From contig NC_052030.1 in assembly GCF_015832195.1 (NCBI RefSeq), positions 11,303,439 through 11,367,438 of the forward strand: a stretch of DNA of 64,000 nucleotides, read 5' to 3'. The stretch's first letter is position 1; the number at the start of each line of letters is the position of its first letter. The DNA comes from Motacilla alba alba. Lineage: Eukaryota; Chordata; Aves; Passeriformes; Motacillidae. The notes below the pieces were generated by a model that saw nothing but the letters and a program-made list of their open reading frames with translations, was not told the DNA's origin and did not search any database. Both the position numbers and the translations under genes were made by a program. Below, in pieces: positions 24,101 to 34,400 of the stretch.

Positions 24101-25363
24101 ACAGCCAGCTGGGCTGTGACACTGTGTGACACCAGTTGTGGATCAGCCTCCATCCCGTGGGGAGCTGCTGCTCAGTTCTCTCTGGGATATTTCAGCTGCA
24201 GTCCCTGAGCTGGTGGTGCCCTGGGGACTCGGGCTGGGTTGGTGTTCTGCTGGGTCTGCATGTCTCAGTCTGGAGACACTGAGACTCCTCTGAGAGCCGT
24301 GGGGTCTGCAGAGAGCAGCTGATGGGGCACTTGGGGGAGATGGGTGCTGAGTAGCTGGAATGCCAGACCTTCCTCTGCTGTAATGCTCCTGTGCACAGAG
24401 AGAGCTCTTCTTTTCCTGAAAAGAGCCCTGAGGTAAAAGCAGCCAGAGGTTTTATAGGTTGAAGCCAGCACTGTGACTTGCATCCTGAAACCACTGATGT
24501 TACAAAGCTTCAGGAGCAAATCCCCAAAAGTGCTGAGCCCCGTGCTGAGGCAGCAGAGTGGGGAGAGCACGCTGAGCCTACAGAAATAATCACATTTGCC
24601 TCAAGTGAGAAAGAGCTGGTGGAACAAACACATCACAATCCACTGTAGATCCATGACAAGAATGAGTGGCTCTCCAAGTCACTGGCTAATGCATAATTCT
24701 CATTTTCTTCCTGTGTTAAAAGGCACTGAATCACTGTGATCAGTTAGATCTGAAGCAGAGCAGGTCCAGAAATAAAAAGACATTGGTGCAGTTTCATATG
24801 CAGAAGTGATTGAATTGATTTTGGTTGTGTTTGTTTGGCTTTAAATTGCTTTGAAACTCATTTGAGGGCAGGTGCACTGACAAACATTAGGGCAATTTCC
24901 TCCCTAGCTGCCAATGATTTAGCCATTCTCATCAGTCAGTTGTTTTGCCTCTAGAGAGAGGTTGGGTGGGGGGGGAGTTGAAGAACTCAGGAGGAAAGCA
25001 GTGAGGAAAAGGCTATTTTCAGTTCTGGACACAGCAACATGTGCCAGTGCTCATAAATGGTGACTCAGTGGCTGGCCTGGGGCACAAAGATCACTCCTTT
25101 CCTGAAAGCCAGCTGGAAAGGTTTTATTTCCCAACATCCCAGTGGTGGCCCTGAGACTGTTGCCTTTCTGTGAAGTGCTCTGTTTACCTTTTCCTCTCTA
25201 TATTTTACTCCTTGTTCTTACTCTGTTTGTAGTGTGAAAATTCGTGTAGTAAATTTACATAAGTGTGGTTGCTTCAGATATTTCAGAGGAAATGCTCCTG
25301 CTTTTTAATAAAAATCTTTTCCATTTTCTGCAGAGGAAGAAGTTGTTTCCAACACAGAGGTAA
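12145..25363 (+). CDS. CCDC62: Coiled-coil domain-containing protein 62
   Basis: CCDC62 (ERAP75) is a mostly testis-expressed coiled-coil protein, reported as an oestrogen-receptor coactivator and needed for sperm development in mouse. Twelve coding exons: 12145-12180, 12464-12656, 13236-13402, 13679-13780, 14110-14281, 14367-14468, 15443-15531, 16295-16395, 16991-17737, 20753-20921, 21494-21613 and 25334-25363. They join in phase to about 675 aa (human 684). Residues about 20-300 are heptad-rich coiled coil (ELKDRDKELNDMV and similar blocks match human); the 249-codon exon at 16991 encodes a Ser/Glu-rich, probably disordered region; the segment SRQMLTDLELS near the end matches the human C-terminus. 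The ATG at 12145 is the first in frame after an in-frame TGA at 12082-12084; exon 1 codes 12 residues as I recall for human. The last exon (nine residues, then TAA) is the least certain. Both LXXLL motifs of the human C-terminus are missing. Confidence 0.92.
17738..20752. other. CCDC62 intron 9, no gene seen
   Basis: Three kb between the large exon and the exon at 20753. The donor (AAAG|GTTATG) is weak. Reading through it gives a stop at 17742-17744, and an AATAAA lies at 17885-17890. No conserved coding segment or recognisable transposon was found in the rest. Confidence 0.55.
17885..17890 (+). terminator. Possible intronic poly(A) signal of CCDC62
   Basis: AATAAA lies 141 bp after the read-through stop of the large CCDC62 exon. 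With the weak donor at 17738 this could yield a shorter transcript that lacks the last three coding exons. Only the motif and spacing are seen; use is inferred. Confidence 0.3.
21614..25333. other. CCDC62 last intron, no gene seen
   Basis: Intron of 3.7 kb before the short terminal exon. Unique sequence with a few A or T runs. I saw no conserved coding block; an extra exon corresponding to part of the human C-terminus could hide here but none was recognised. Confidence 0.5.
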
Positions 25364-25501
25364 TTCTGAGGACTGAAGATCATTGACCCAGCAGCTACAA
25401 TGGAAAGTTACCTCATTTTTTTTCCCGTGGTCCTCCTGAGTGTTTGAAAGACTCACAAGTGGCAAGAAGATGTGACTCTGCAGGAATGTATTTTATCTTG
25501 A

Positions 25502-25507
25502 AATAAA
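25502..25507 (+). terminator. Poly(A) signal of CCDC62
   Basis: AATAAA 139 bp after the proposed CCDC62 stop (25361-25363). Its position supports 25334-25363 as the terminal coding exon. Confidence 0.6.
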
Positions 25508-25509
25508 AC

Positions 25510-27240
25510 ACAGAATTACGCCAAGATTAACAAAGCTATTTTTGTAGCTGAGAGCTCAGGTTAAACACTAGCTTGTTTTTTAAGAGTCTGAAGTGTGTAA
25601 TTGTTACAACATAGGAACTATTTTTCTTTTTCTTGTTTTTTTTTATGGTGGCTCAGAAATATTTATAGAGTATGACACAGCCAAGCATTCTCCTTTTTTT
25701 TTTTTTTTTTAGCACATTGTTTTTGCTCTGGATTTCTTGCCTTGTAGAGAGAGATGAATAATGTTTATAGGAAGTTCCCAATTAGTGTTGTAAGCAGGAA
25801 CTGCCTCCAATGTTGCTGAAATGGGAGAGCTGTCACCCACAAGATGGGAAGAACAACTTTCCACACTCAGGAGCTGGTTCTTCCAACGAAGGTTTATAGG
25901 ATCAGGTGTGTATGGCCTCTGTTTGCACTGTGGAGGTAGCCAAGTATGATGTGACCCTTTTTTTAGCATTTAAACTGGATTCATGTTTGCTGATTGGGCA
26001 AGATGTGCTGTTATCACAACTTGAACTTACTTTTTAACGAAGAGATCAAGTAAGCTGATAAAGGTGATACTTTGCTGTGTCTCTCTTGCCCATTTAATAC
26101 ATTTAGCACTTGCTCTCTGGCATTTCTCAGCACAGACACGAGTGGGCTGCCCAGTCCTGTGTAGGCTGGGAGCACTTTGGGACACCAGTGCCCCTCCCAC
26201 AGCCCTGTGCCAGCGTTTTTCCTGCTGGGGGGGAGCCAAGGGTGGGAGTTTCTGCCCCATCCACTGTATTGCAGAGAAACACAACACTCTGTGGATTCCC
26301 CTTGTTAACTCTTTCATTTTCTGCTTTCTCTTTAATTACTCCAGTGACAGCCTTTCCTGCAGGTATTAATGGCCCCAGAATTAGGTGGCCAGTTCTGATG
26401 AGAGCTGCTGTTCTCCAGACTCTCTCCCTGCCTACTCTCCAGCATTACCCACAGAGGGAAGCTCAGCTGCCCCAGCTCTTTCCAGGTTTCCTCAAGCCTT
26501 TACAGTGCATTTATTCCTCTACCTGCACAGAACCTTCCCAGGCTCCATCCTCAGGATCTCCTGCTCTGGTATGACAAGAATTCCCCCTAAAAAGCCAATG
26601 ATGACAATGCCATGATGCTCACCCTGAAGCTGTCCAGCAGCTACTCAGAGAAATTGGTGCAACTTCCAAGCAGCAGCTGCGTTTAAATGGTTTTGAGGTT
26701 ATTGGATGAACTGACTGAGTTTAAACCCCTGGAGAGTTTAAAATGATGACTTTAAAATCAATATAGAAAACTGAGCTCAAGTGAGGCATCGAGGATCTGC
26801 AGAGCCTTAGGATTTTGTGTTGGGGCTGCCCTGGATTTGTGGAATGGGAAGAAGGGAAATAACTGGGTTAATTTATTCAGCACTAAGTGACTTAAAACCC
26901 AACTGCATTATTGACCACACTCTGGTACTCGAATGGAAACGTTTCAAACTCGGTGCCTTAATTCTGGAAGCAGCTCAAATACTCCAGGGAGCCCTTTGCT
27001 ATTGTATCCTTGGTTTGAATTATTATTTAAAGACAACAAAGCTTCTGTTCAGCCACGGCCTTTCCGCAGGGTGGATGCGAGCTCCGGTCATTGACTTCGG
27101 TAACGGGAATTGGTGTTGGAGCCCAGACCGAGCTGCGTGTGTGTGCAGGTGCGGTGGGAGAGGGGTGAACATGGGCGCTGAGATGGGACGGTCGTGCTGG
27201 AGGTGACCGCCGTTCCTGGTGTTTCCTGAGCTGGGGAATC
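25510..27240. other. CCDC62-HIP1R intergenic spacer
   Basis: About 1.7 kb of AT-rich unique sequence between the CCDC62 poly(A) signal and the HIP1R CpG island. No conserved ORF, RNA gene or clear repeat was seen; the short frames on both strands are not coding-like. Confidence 0.55.
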
Positions 27241-28440
27241 ACCTCGGTGCCTGCTGACCCGCGGGGGCCGCTAAGGGACGGTTCCCCTCTCCGTGTCCCC
27301 TCTCCGTGTCCCCTCTCCGTGTCCGTGTCCCTCGCTCGGTGTCCCGTGTCCGTGTCCCTCGCTCGGTGTCCCCTCCCCGTGTCCGTGTCCCCGTGTCCCC
27401 TCCCGGTGTCCCCCCGGCGCTGCCCGGTCCCACCTGCCCGCGGGGGGAGCGGCGCTGCAGTTCCGGGCGCGGCCGCCAGGGGCGCGGAGGCGCACGGCGC
27501 AGTGCGCGGCCGGGAGGGGCGGGGGGGGGGGGGGGGCGGCGCCGGTCGCTCCTGCCCCGGAGCGCGGAGCCCCGAGCGCCGACACCGGAATACCGGAGCG
27601 CGGATACCGGAGCCTGGATACCGGAGAGGGGAGCTCCCAGCGCGGCCCACCATGAACAGCATCAAGAGCGTGCCGGCGCGCGTGCTGAGCCGCCGCGGCG
27701 GGCACAGCCTGGAGGCGGAGCGGGAGCAGTTCGACAAGAGCCAGGCAAGGACGGCGGGAGGGGGCCGCGGTTACGGTCCCGGTTTTAGTCCCGGTCCTGC
27801 TACCGGCTCGGGGACGGGGCGGGCCGGCCCTTTCCGCGGGGCATCGCCTCGGGGCGCGCTGGGCGCGGGGGCTTCTCGGACGATGGGATGAGACGGGATG
27901 GGGGGCGCGGGTCCCCGCCGGGCTCCGGGAATCCCCGGTGGGGCAGCGCGGCCGCCGTCCCTCTGCCCGTCCCCGTGTCCGCCCGTCCGTCTCCGGTGCC
28001 GCCGCCGCGCGTTCCCCCGCCCCCACCTGCGCCGCCGCTTCCTCCCGGCGCGGCCGCGGGACGGTCCCGCGTGGGCTCCCGCCCGCCCCGCCGCCCCCGC
28101 GGCCGCGGCCCCGCCGTGCGCCGCCGCCCCCGCGGGCAGCCGGGCCCCGCGCCGGCCGTGCGCCCCCCCGCACCTCCCGGGCCTTACCGCAGGTAAACAC
28201 GGCCGGCAGCACACGGGGAAAGTTTGACGGTGCTGGCGGGAGCGTGGCCGAGCCCGGGGGTTCCGCGGCGGCCCCGCGCCCCGGGAATGGGCATCTCCGC
28301 ATCCCTGCCGAGCCCCGGCCCCACCGACACCGGGAAATGTTTCGCACCGGGGCCGGATTCGCCCCTGCCCCGCGGCTCCGGGTCACCCGCGGGTCACCCT
28401 GCGGGGACCGGGGTGTTTGGACCCACGGAGGGCGGCAGAG
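27240..28440 (+). promoter_or_regulatory. CpG-island promoter of HIP1R
   Basis: Very GC-rich DNA surrounds HIP1R exon 1 and extends into intron 1. It contains a tandem array of GTGTCC/CTCGCTCGGTGTCC (27286-27418), a run of 16 G at 27521-27536, and several GATACCGGAG repeats (27590-27630) just before the start codon. No TATA box is seen. Long open frames on both strands, including one of 630 codons on the minus strand, follow from the low density of stop codons in such GC-rich sequence. Confidence 0.75.
27286..27418. repeat. GTGTCC-based tandem repeat
   Basis: Imperfect short repeat upstream of HIP1R exon 1. Units are of the type CCCTCTCCGTGTC and CGTGTCCCTCGCTCGGTGTC, the second present twice in nearly exact form. 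It is a strand-biased C/T/G sequence with few A. Confidence 0.8.
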
Positions 28441-31400
28441 TGGAAACAAAGCCCAAAGGCGTCTGTGCCCCATCGTGTCCGGCTTGGCCGGGGTATCCGT
28501 ACTCCTGTGGCCCCATGGGGTGGGCAGTGGTCGGGCACTGATGGGGCTGGCATGTGGCTGGTGGGAAATGAAGTACTCAGACAGCGTGGGAAGGGATGGA
28601 CGGAGGGATGGACAGAGTGACGGGCTCGCTGCTGCCCCAGCAAAAATAACAGTGCCCTCTCGCGTGCCTCCTCTGACCCCTCTGCTTTTGCAGGCTGTGC
28701 ATTCATCGCAGATATTTTCCCCTTTGCTCCTTTGCTTTGCGGTTCGTTCCTCAGCCCCTGGGCTGGTTTGGTCCCGGAGAGCGCCAGCGAAGGCAGGTGG
28801 GAATTTCAGGCCTCGCAGGGTCACGGTGCCGGGGAGGAAACGGAGCTTGCTGGGTTTGGGGAGCAGCACGGGAAAACCGGCAATTCCGGTTCCCTCTGGA
28901 CGCGTCTCCTTCAGTCGTCCCGCTGGGCACCGCGGATGAACGATCGCGGCCGCAGCGCTGCCGGTGCCGGCCGGGAGCGGGGCCCTCCTCCCCCTGCCCT
29001 TCCCGGGCATCTTGGGCTTTTCACTGGCACCTGAGCTCTGGAAATCCGCGCGGTCGCAGGGATGCTGTGAGCGGAGACATGCACGGGGCAAAGAGGTGGT
29101 TGCTCTCTGGCTCGCTGGCTGATGGTCCCGCTCGCTGCCCAGAGCTGACCTTTTCTCCAGCAACTGCTAAAAACTGGCCATGAAGGAGCTTTATTCTGGT
29201 GTGGTTTCCTGTAGTGGCGCTTCAGTGGGAGCAGAACTGTTCAGTGTCAGAACGTGGGTATTGATCTGCATTTTACCTCTAATTATAGCAGCTGCCCAGC
29301 CGGTCGCCAGTCGCCTCTGTGTCACGGGGGTGCTGCTGGCACGTCCCCTCCTTGTCTCTGTGTCACAGGGGTGCTGCTAGCACATCCCCTCTGCTGCCTG
29401 AGGATTCTGTATCAGAATCCAGAGCCCCGTCACCTTTTCCCCTGTGAGGGCTCGGGTGATGTCTGTGGTTACGGACAGGAGTTGCTGACCCTGCTGTGAT
29501 CCCAGGTCCTTGTGGGTGACATGAAGGTCACCTGCTTTCCCTGAAAGTGCTTTTCCATGTCTTGTGTCAGGGTGATGTAGATGTCTCCCTCGGAGGAGCC
29601 GTGCGTGGGAAGTAGGAAATCACCATCCCACAGCAGGCGCTTGCTCGGCAGCCTGGCAGGAGGAGAAACTTGTCCTTTCCTGCTGCCAGTTTTTGCTTTT
29701 CTTAAACAAAAAGGTTAAAAATCGAATGAGCTCTGGAACCTGAAGGATTGCATTGTGTGTGACTGCCAAGTGGTGTTTTCCTGGTGTAATTTGGGAAGGA
29801 GCAGCATTAGGAAGGGAACTCTGGAGTTCATAGCTCAGCTGTTCTGACAGCTCTCGTGCTGCCTGGCCAGGGGAGGTTTCCAGCTGCCAAATAACCGCTC
29901 CTGCTGTGGCATCGTGCTGGGACCCGGCATCCACCTGCTCCGGGGAGCCGTGGGCAGGAGGATCAGCCCTAATTAAAAGCAGCCAGGAATGAAAGGGTGG
30001 ATGTTAAACTGTGCTCCTTCATTTGGGCGCTTTGATCCCGGCTTTAGTCACCGGCTTGGAACGTGCGGGCCGCGAGCAAAGCTCTGGGGCTGCAGCCCTG
30101 TGGGATCCCACAGCCCACGGCCAGGCAGGTTTTGGGGTTGGCCCCTCACCCTGGTGCCTGCCGGTGGTGGGGAACAGTCCACAGGTGGCATCAAAGTTTT
30201 GGCCAGGCTGGTTGTGCACCTGCAGTGGCAGCCAGGACCTGTCCATCTCCGGACGTGCCAGTGGTGTCCCAAGAGGTTGGGTCAAGGGTGAATCTCCCCA
30301 TTTTGGAGCCATCCTCCACAGCCTGGCTTTGGCAGCCAGCCAGGAGGAGCATCCTGCCAGCACACGTGTGCCAGGCTGCAGCACTGCCCCGTGCTCTTGC
30401 CTGGTGCCACCATCCCATTTTCCTGGATCTCCTGGCCAGCTTGATGCTTGGAGGCAGTGAAAGCACACCTGGGCTGGCAGCCCTGAGGGACTGGCATTGG
30501 TTTGGTGCCACCGTGGTTTATTTGGGACCATGCTGGACCCGGTGTCTCGTGGTGGTGGGCTGGGACTGCCCCTGTGTGGGCCCAGCCCTTGTGCTGGACA
30601 TGAAATGGCTCAGGGAAACCTCTGCACTGAATCCCCAAGGATGAAACCAACCTCTCCAACAGCTCCTGGGCTGAATTTTGGCTGGTCAGGCTATCAGCGA
30701 GACTAAGGGCAATAAATGCAATAAAACCACCACTGCCAGTGGGAATTACAGCTCTTTGAACCTTCTGGCTGTGCCTCCTCTGACCCCTGTGAGGCTCGGT
30801 TCCGTGGATGGGTTGGGATGAGCATGATGAAGCTGTCAGGGACAGGGCTGTCTTAGGGCAGGCAGCAAAACTCTAGTTTTGGGGAGACATGTCTGCCCTG
30901 CTCCCTCTGTGCAAAACACCTCAGGAAAGTTGCAGGAACTCCTTCAGCAGCTCTTTGCTGCAAGATGCATTTCCAAATCCTTCCTTGCCTGGTCCAGGAT
31001 AAGCCATCCTTTCTGTCAGTATCCCGTGGGAGGTGCTGGCATTTCTGAGGACGCGTGGCACATCTCTCTGGCCAAGCTGCCATCGAGGGCCCAGCCTCTG
31101 CCAGCTCCAGGCTTTTGGGTGGCTGCGAGGGCACTTTGGGAGAGGCAGCTGTGCTGCAAGTGCCTGTTCCTGGGCACTCCAGGCTCGTTAACCTTTGGGG
31201 ATAAGAGGATTACAGCAAGTCACCGGCTTAACTCCACTGCTGCTTTAGGGCCCCACATGGCGGGGTAACACCGGGACTCTCCTGGTGCACGAAAGGCAAT
31301 GCCAGCCCCTCTCCCCAGCGGCTGGGCTCAGCCTTTTGGGACAGGTTCACTCTTTGGGATGATTCAGGGTTTTGCTGCTGTCATGGTCAGCTCCTGGGTA

Positions 31401-34400
31401 GCTGTTCTGGACCCTTTTGGGGTGGTTTGGTGCATGGACACCTTTGACATTGCCCCTTTGGTGTTGGGTTCCTCCTGCATAAGTCAGGAGCACTCGATAA
31501 CTCGATAACTTGGGGTCAGGTTCCTCCTCCTGCAGGAAAGCACCTCATTTCAGAGGTGTCCCTGGACAAGCAGCCATGTGGAAGCAGGTGCTTTCCTGGG
31601 CAGGTAGATAGGATTTTTATAAGGCTTTAGGGCTGTGGAGCTGCAGGGAGGGACCGAATTCCTCTTCCGGCACAAGTGCTGGCAGCGGGGTGGCTTCCTG
31701 CCTTCCCAGCTGGGGCCTTTCTCCTCTGCTGGTGACAGAGGGCTCATGGACACAGGCAAGCACTCCTGTGAGGGTGAAGCAGCTCAGCTGAATCTGAGGA
31801 GGAGGAGGAAGATCCTCATCAAACACAGTAACTTGGATTTGCAGCCCATCAACACATAGGGATGCAGCCGACCCCACTTTGGGGTCATCTTTTGGAATAA
31901 ATTCCTAATTTAAAGTCTGCTGTGATCAAACACATCAAAATATAGATAATCCTCTTCTGATAATCACATCGCTCTGGATTTTTGCTCCATCAAGATGGGC
32001 ATTGAGGCTGCCACTCCCTCCTTGCTTGGGGGCTGCTTTTCCCCACGTGCTGTTTGCACGCAGCAACATCCTCAGCAGAACCCAAACCACTCCCCCGTGG
32101 TTCAAAGGCTCCTTGTGATTACACAAACAACCCTGGAATTTGGCATCTCACTATTGTGCTTTAATGTTCCCCCGGCACGGCGCTGAGTTCAGGCTGCAAA
32201 AATGCAAAAATTGGTTTCCTGGGACAGGGACAGCCGGGAGCACCAGCAGCAGTGGTCAGATCCTGCTGGGGATGGGGGCTTTAATGGGTGCTTTGTTTGT
32301 GGATAAAAGGGCCTATTCTGATGTGTTACAAATGACTTCGAGTTGACAAATGTGTTCTAAAATTCAGAGTATTCACCAAGAGCACCAGCACTGCGCTTCG
32401 GGGTGTCGGGGAAGCCATGGGGGTCTCACCATGTCTGACAGCCACTCTCCCCTCCTCTTGCAGGCCATCAGCATCAGCAAAGCCATAAACACCCAGGAAG
32501 CGCCAGTGAAGGAGAAACATGCCCGTCGTATCCTTTCCCTTGGCTCCCAGGCCAGCACAGAGGAGTTTGGGCTGTGGGGGTGTCACCCCCTGATGCTGGA
32601 GGAGATTTGGGAGACAAAGACCCGTGCAGAGCCCAGCTGGGGACTGGCATCACAAAGGTTCATCCATCTGTGAAAAGGCAAATGAGCAGTGCAATAAAAT
32701 TGCATTTCTTTGGCAGTAAAATGCAGAGGGCCCCAGTGTGCTCTCAGCAGGGGGAGGTGTGCCCAAAAATGACAATTGGGGGTTTTATTTGAGGGTGCAG
32801 CATTGTGCCAGTGATCCCTGTGCTCACGGGGCACCCAGTGTCCCCTTTTCAATGAAAGTTGAACAGGATCAGTCCCCAGCCCTGCCTGTCCCCTGCTCTG
32901 TGTGTGTCCAGTTGGCCTTGACTGCCCTGGAAGGGATCATCCTGGGGACACACCACGAGAAGGGAGCCTTCACCTTCTGGTCCTACGCCATCGGGCTGCC
33001 CCTGCCCAGCAGTGCCATCCTCAGCTGGAAGTTCTGCCACGTCCTGCACAAGGTCCTGCGCGACGGCCACCCCAACGTGAGTGTCCCCTCTGCCACGTCC
33101 CTCCTGCTCCTCTCCCAGGGGGGAGTTTCTGGCTCTTGCCAACATCCCTCTGCACAGGGAGTGGGATCCCTTCCCTACCCCAGCCACCTTTCCCAGGCAT
33201 TCTGTTGTCTCACATCTTTGAAACTTCCCCGTGTAAATCCCCGACCTTTGAGTGCCACGGGAAGGCTGGAACTTCTCCCAGAGCTGGAGTGGTGTAAGGG
33301 GCTGGATCCCTCCTGTTCCCCAGCATCAGGGCAGACAGCCAGCCCCGCTGTGCCACATCCTTCCCTTTTGTGTGCCCAGGTTCTCCAGGACTGCCAGAGG
33401 TACCGCAGCAACATCCGAGAGACGGGGGACCTGTGGGTGAGTGGGGCAGAGTGCAGGTTTGTGCCTCCCAGAGGGTTTGGAGATGGTTGCTGAGGAACAT
33501 GGTGGGCACAGAGAGGGTGAAGCACTGCCTGAAACAACCTGCTGTCTCTTTGGGTGATGGTTGTGTGCATGGTGGAGCCACAGGTCAGTGGCTTGTGTGG
33601 GATCTGCTGGGTCTGGTTACCTCACTCTGGATTCCCCCTGTCTCCCCTCGTGTCTGCAGGGCCATTTGCACGACAGGTACGGGCAGCTGGTGAGCATCTA
33701 CACACGGCTCCTGCTCACCAAGATCTCCTTCCACGTCAAGGTGAGACCTCTGCCACCTCCACACCACTGGAACGAGGGGATGTGCCACGCCAGCAGCAGC
33801 TGATGCCTTTTTCCTTCCTTTTACAAAGCATCCCGAGTTCCCCCCTGGCCTCGAAGTGTCGGATGAGGTGCTGGAAAAGACTGCAGGGACAGATGTGAAC
33901 AACATGTGAGTGGCCTGGTGGGGCCCAGAGCCCAGGGTGTGGTCATCAGTTCCGTGACCCCCAGCTGGCAGTGTCCTGCTGACAAAACCACTCCAAGATG
34001 GGGCAGTCACCAGGATTTTGTGAACTGTTTGGATGGAGCCCGATCCCTCCTGCACCCACAGAGCACTGTGGGGTGTAAATGCAGGAAGAAAAAGTCCCAA
34101 ATTCTTGTCAGTCAGAGCCCTTGCCATCGTGAGGACTCTCAATGAACACGAGCAGCTGGAGCAAAGATGTCTGTGCTGTCAGGTGATGGAGTTTTGGTTT
34201 GTTTTGGCAGCTTCCAGCTGACGGTAGAGCTGTTTGACTACCTGGACTGTGAGCTGAAGCTGTCGGAGTCAGGTGAGGAGGTGGCAGGGGCAGGTCCCTC
34301 CCGCTCGCCCTGGGGCTCTTGAGCAATAGTTTCGCTCTTTGGTCGGGAATGGAGTTCCGGGAGGCCGAGGTTGGAGGCTCAGGTCCCTCCTCTTCCTCCT

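Noticed and set aside
27271..29163. A 630-codon open frame on the minus strand across the HIP1R promoter
   Set aside because: It spans a CpG island and tandem repeats where stop codons are rare, has no recognisable domain, and runs antisense through the genuine HIP1R exon 1. Composition is Arg/Pro/Gly/Ala as expected for random GC-rich sequence.
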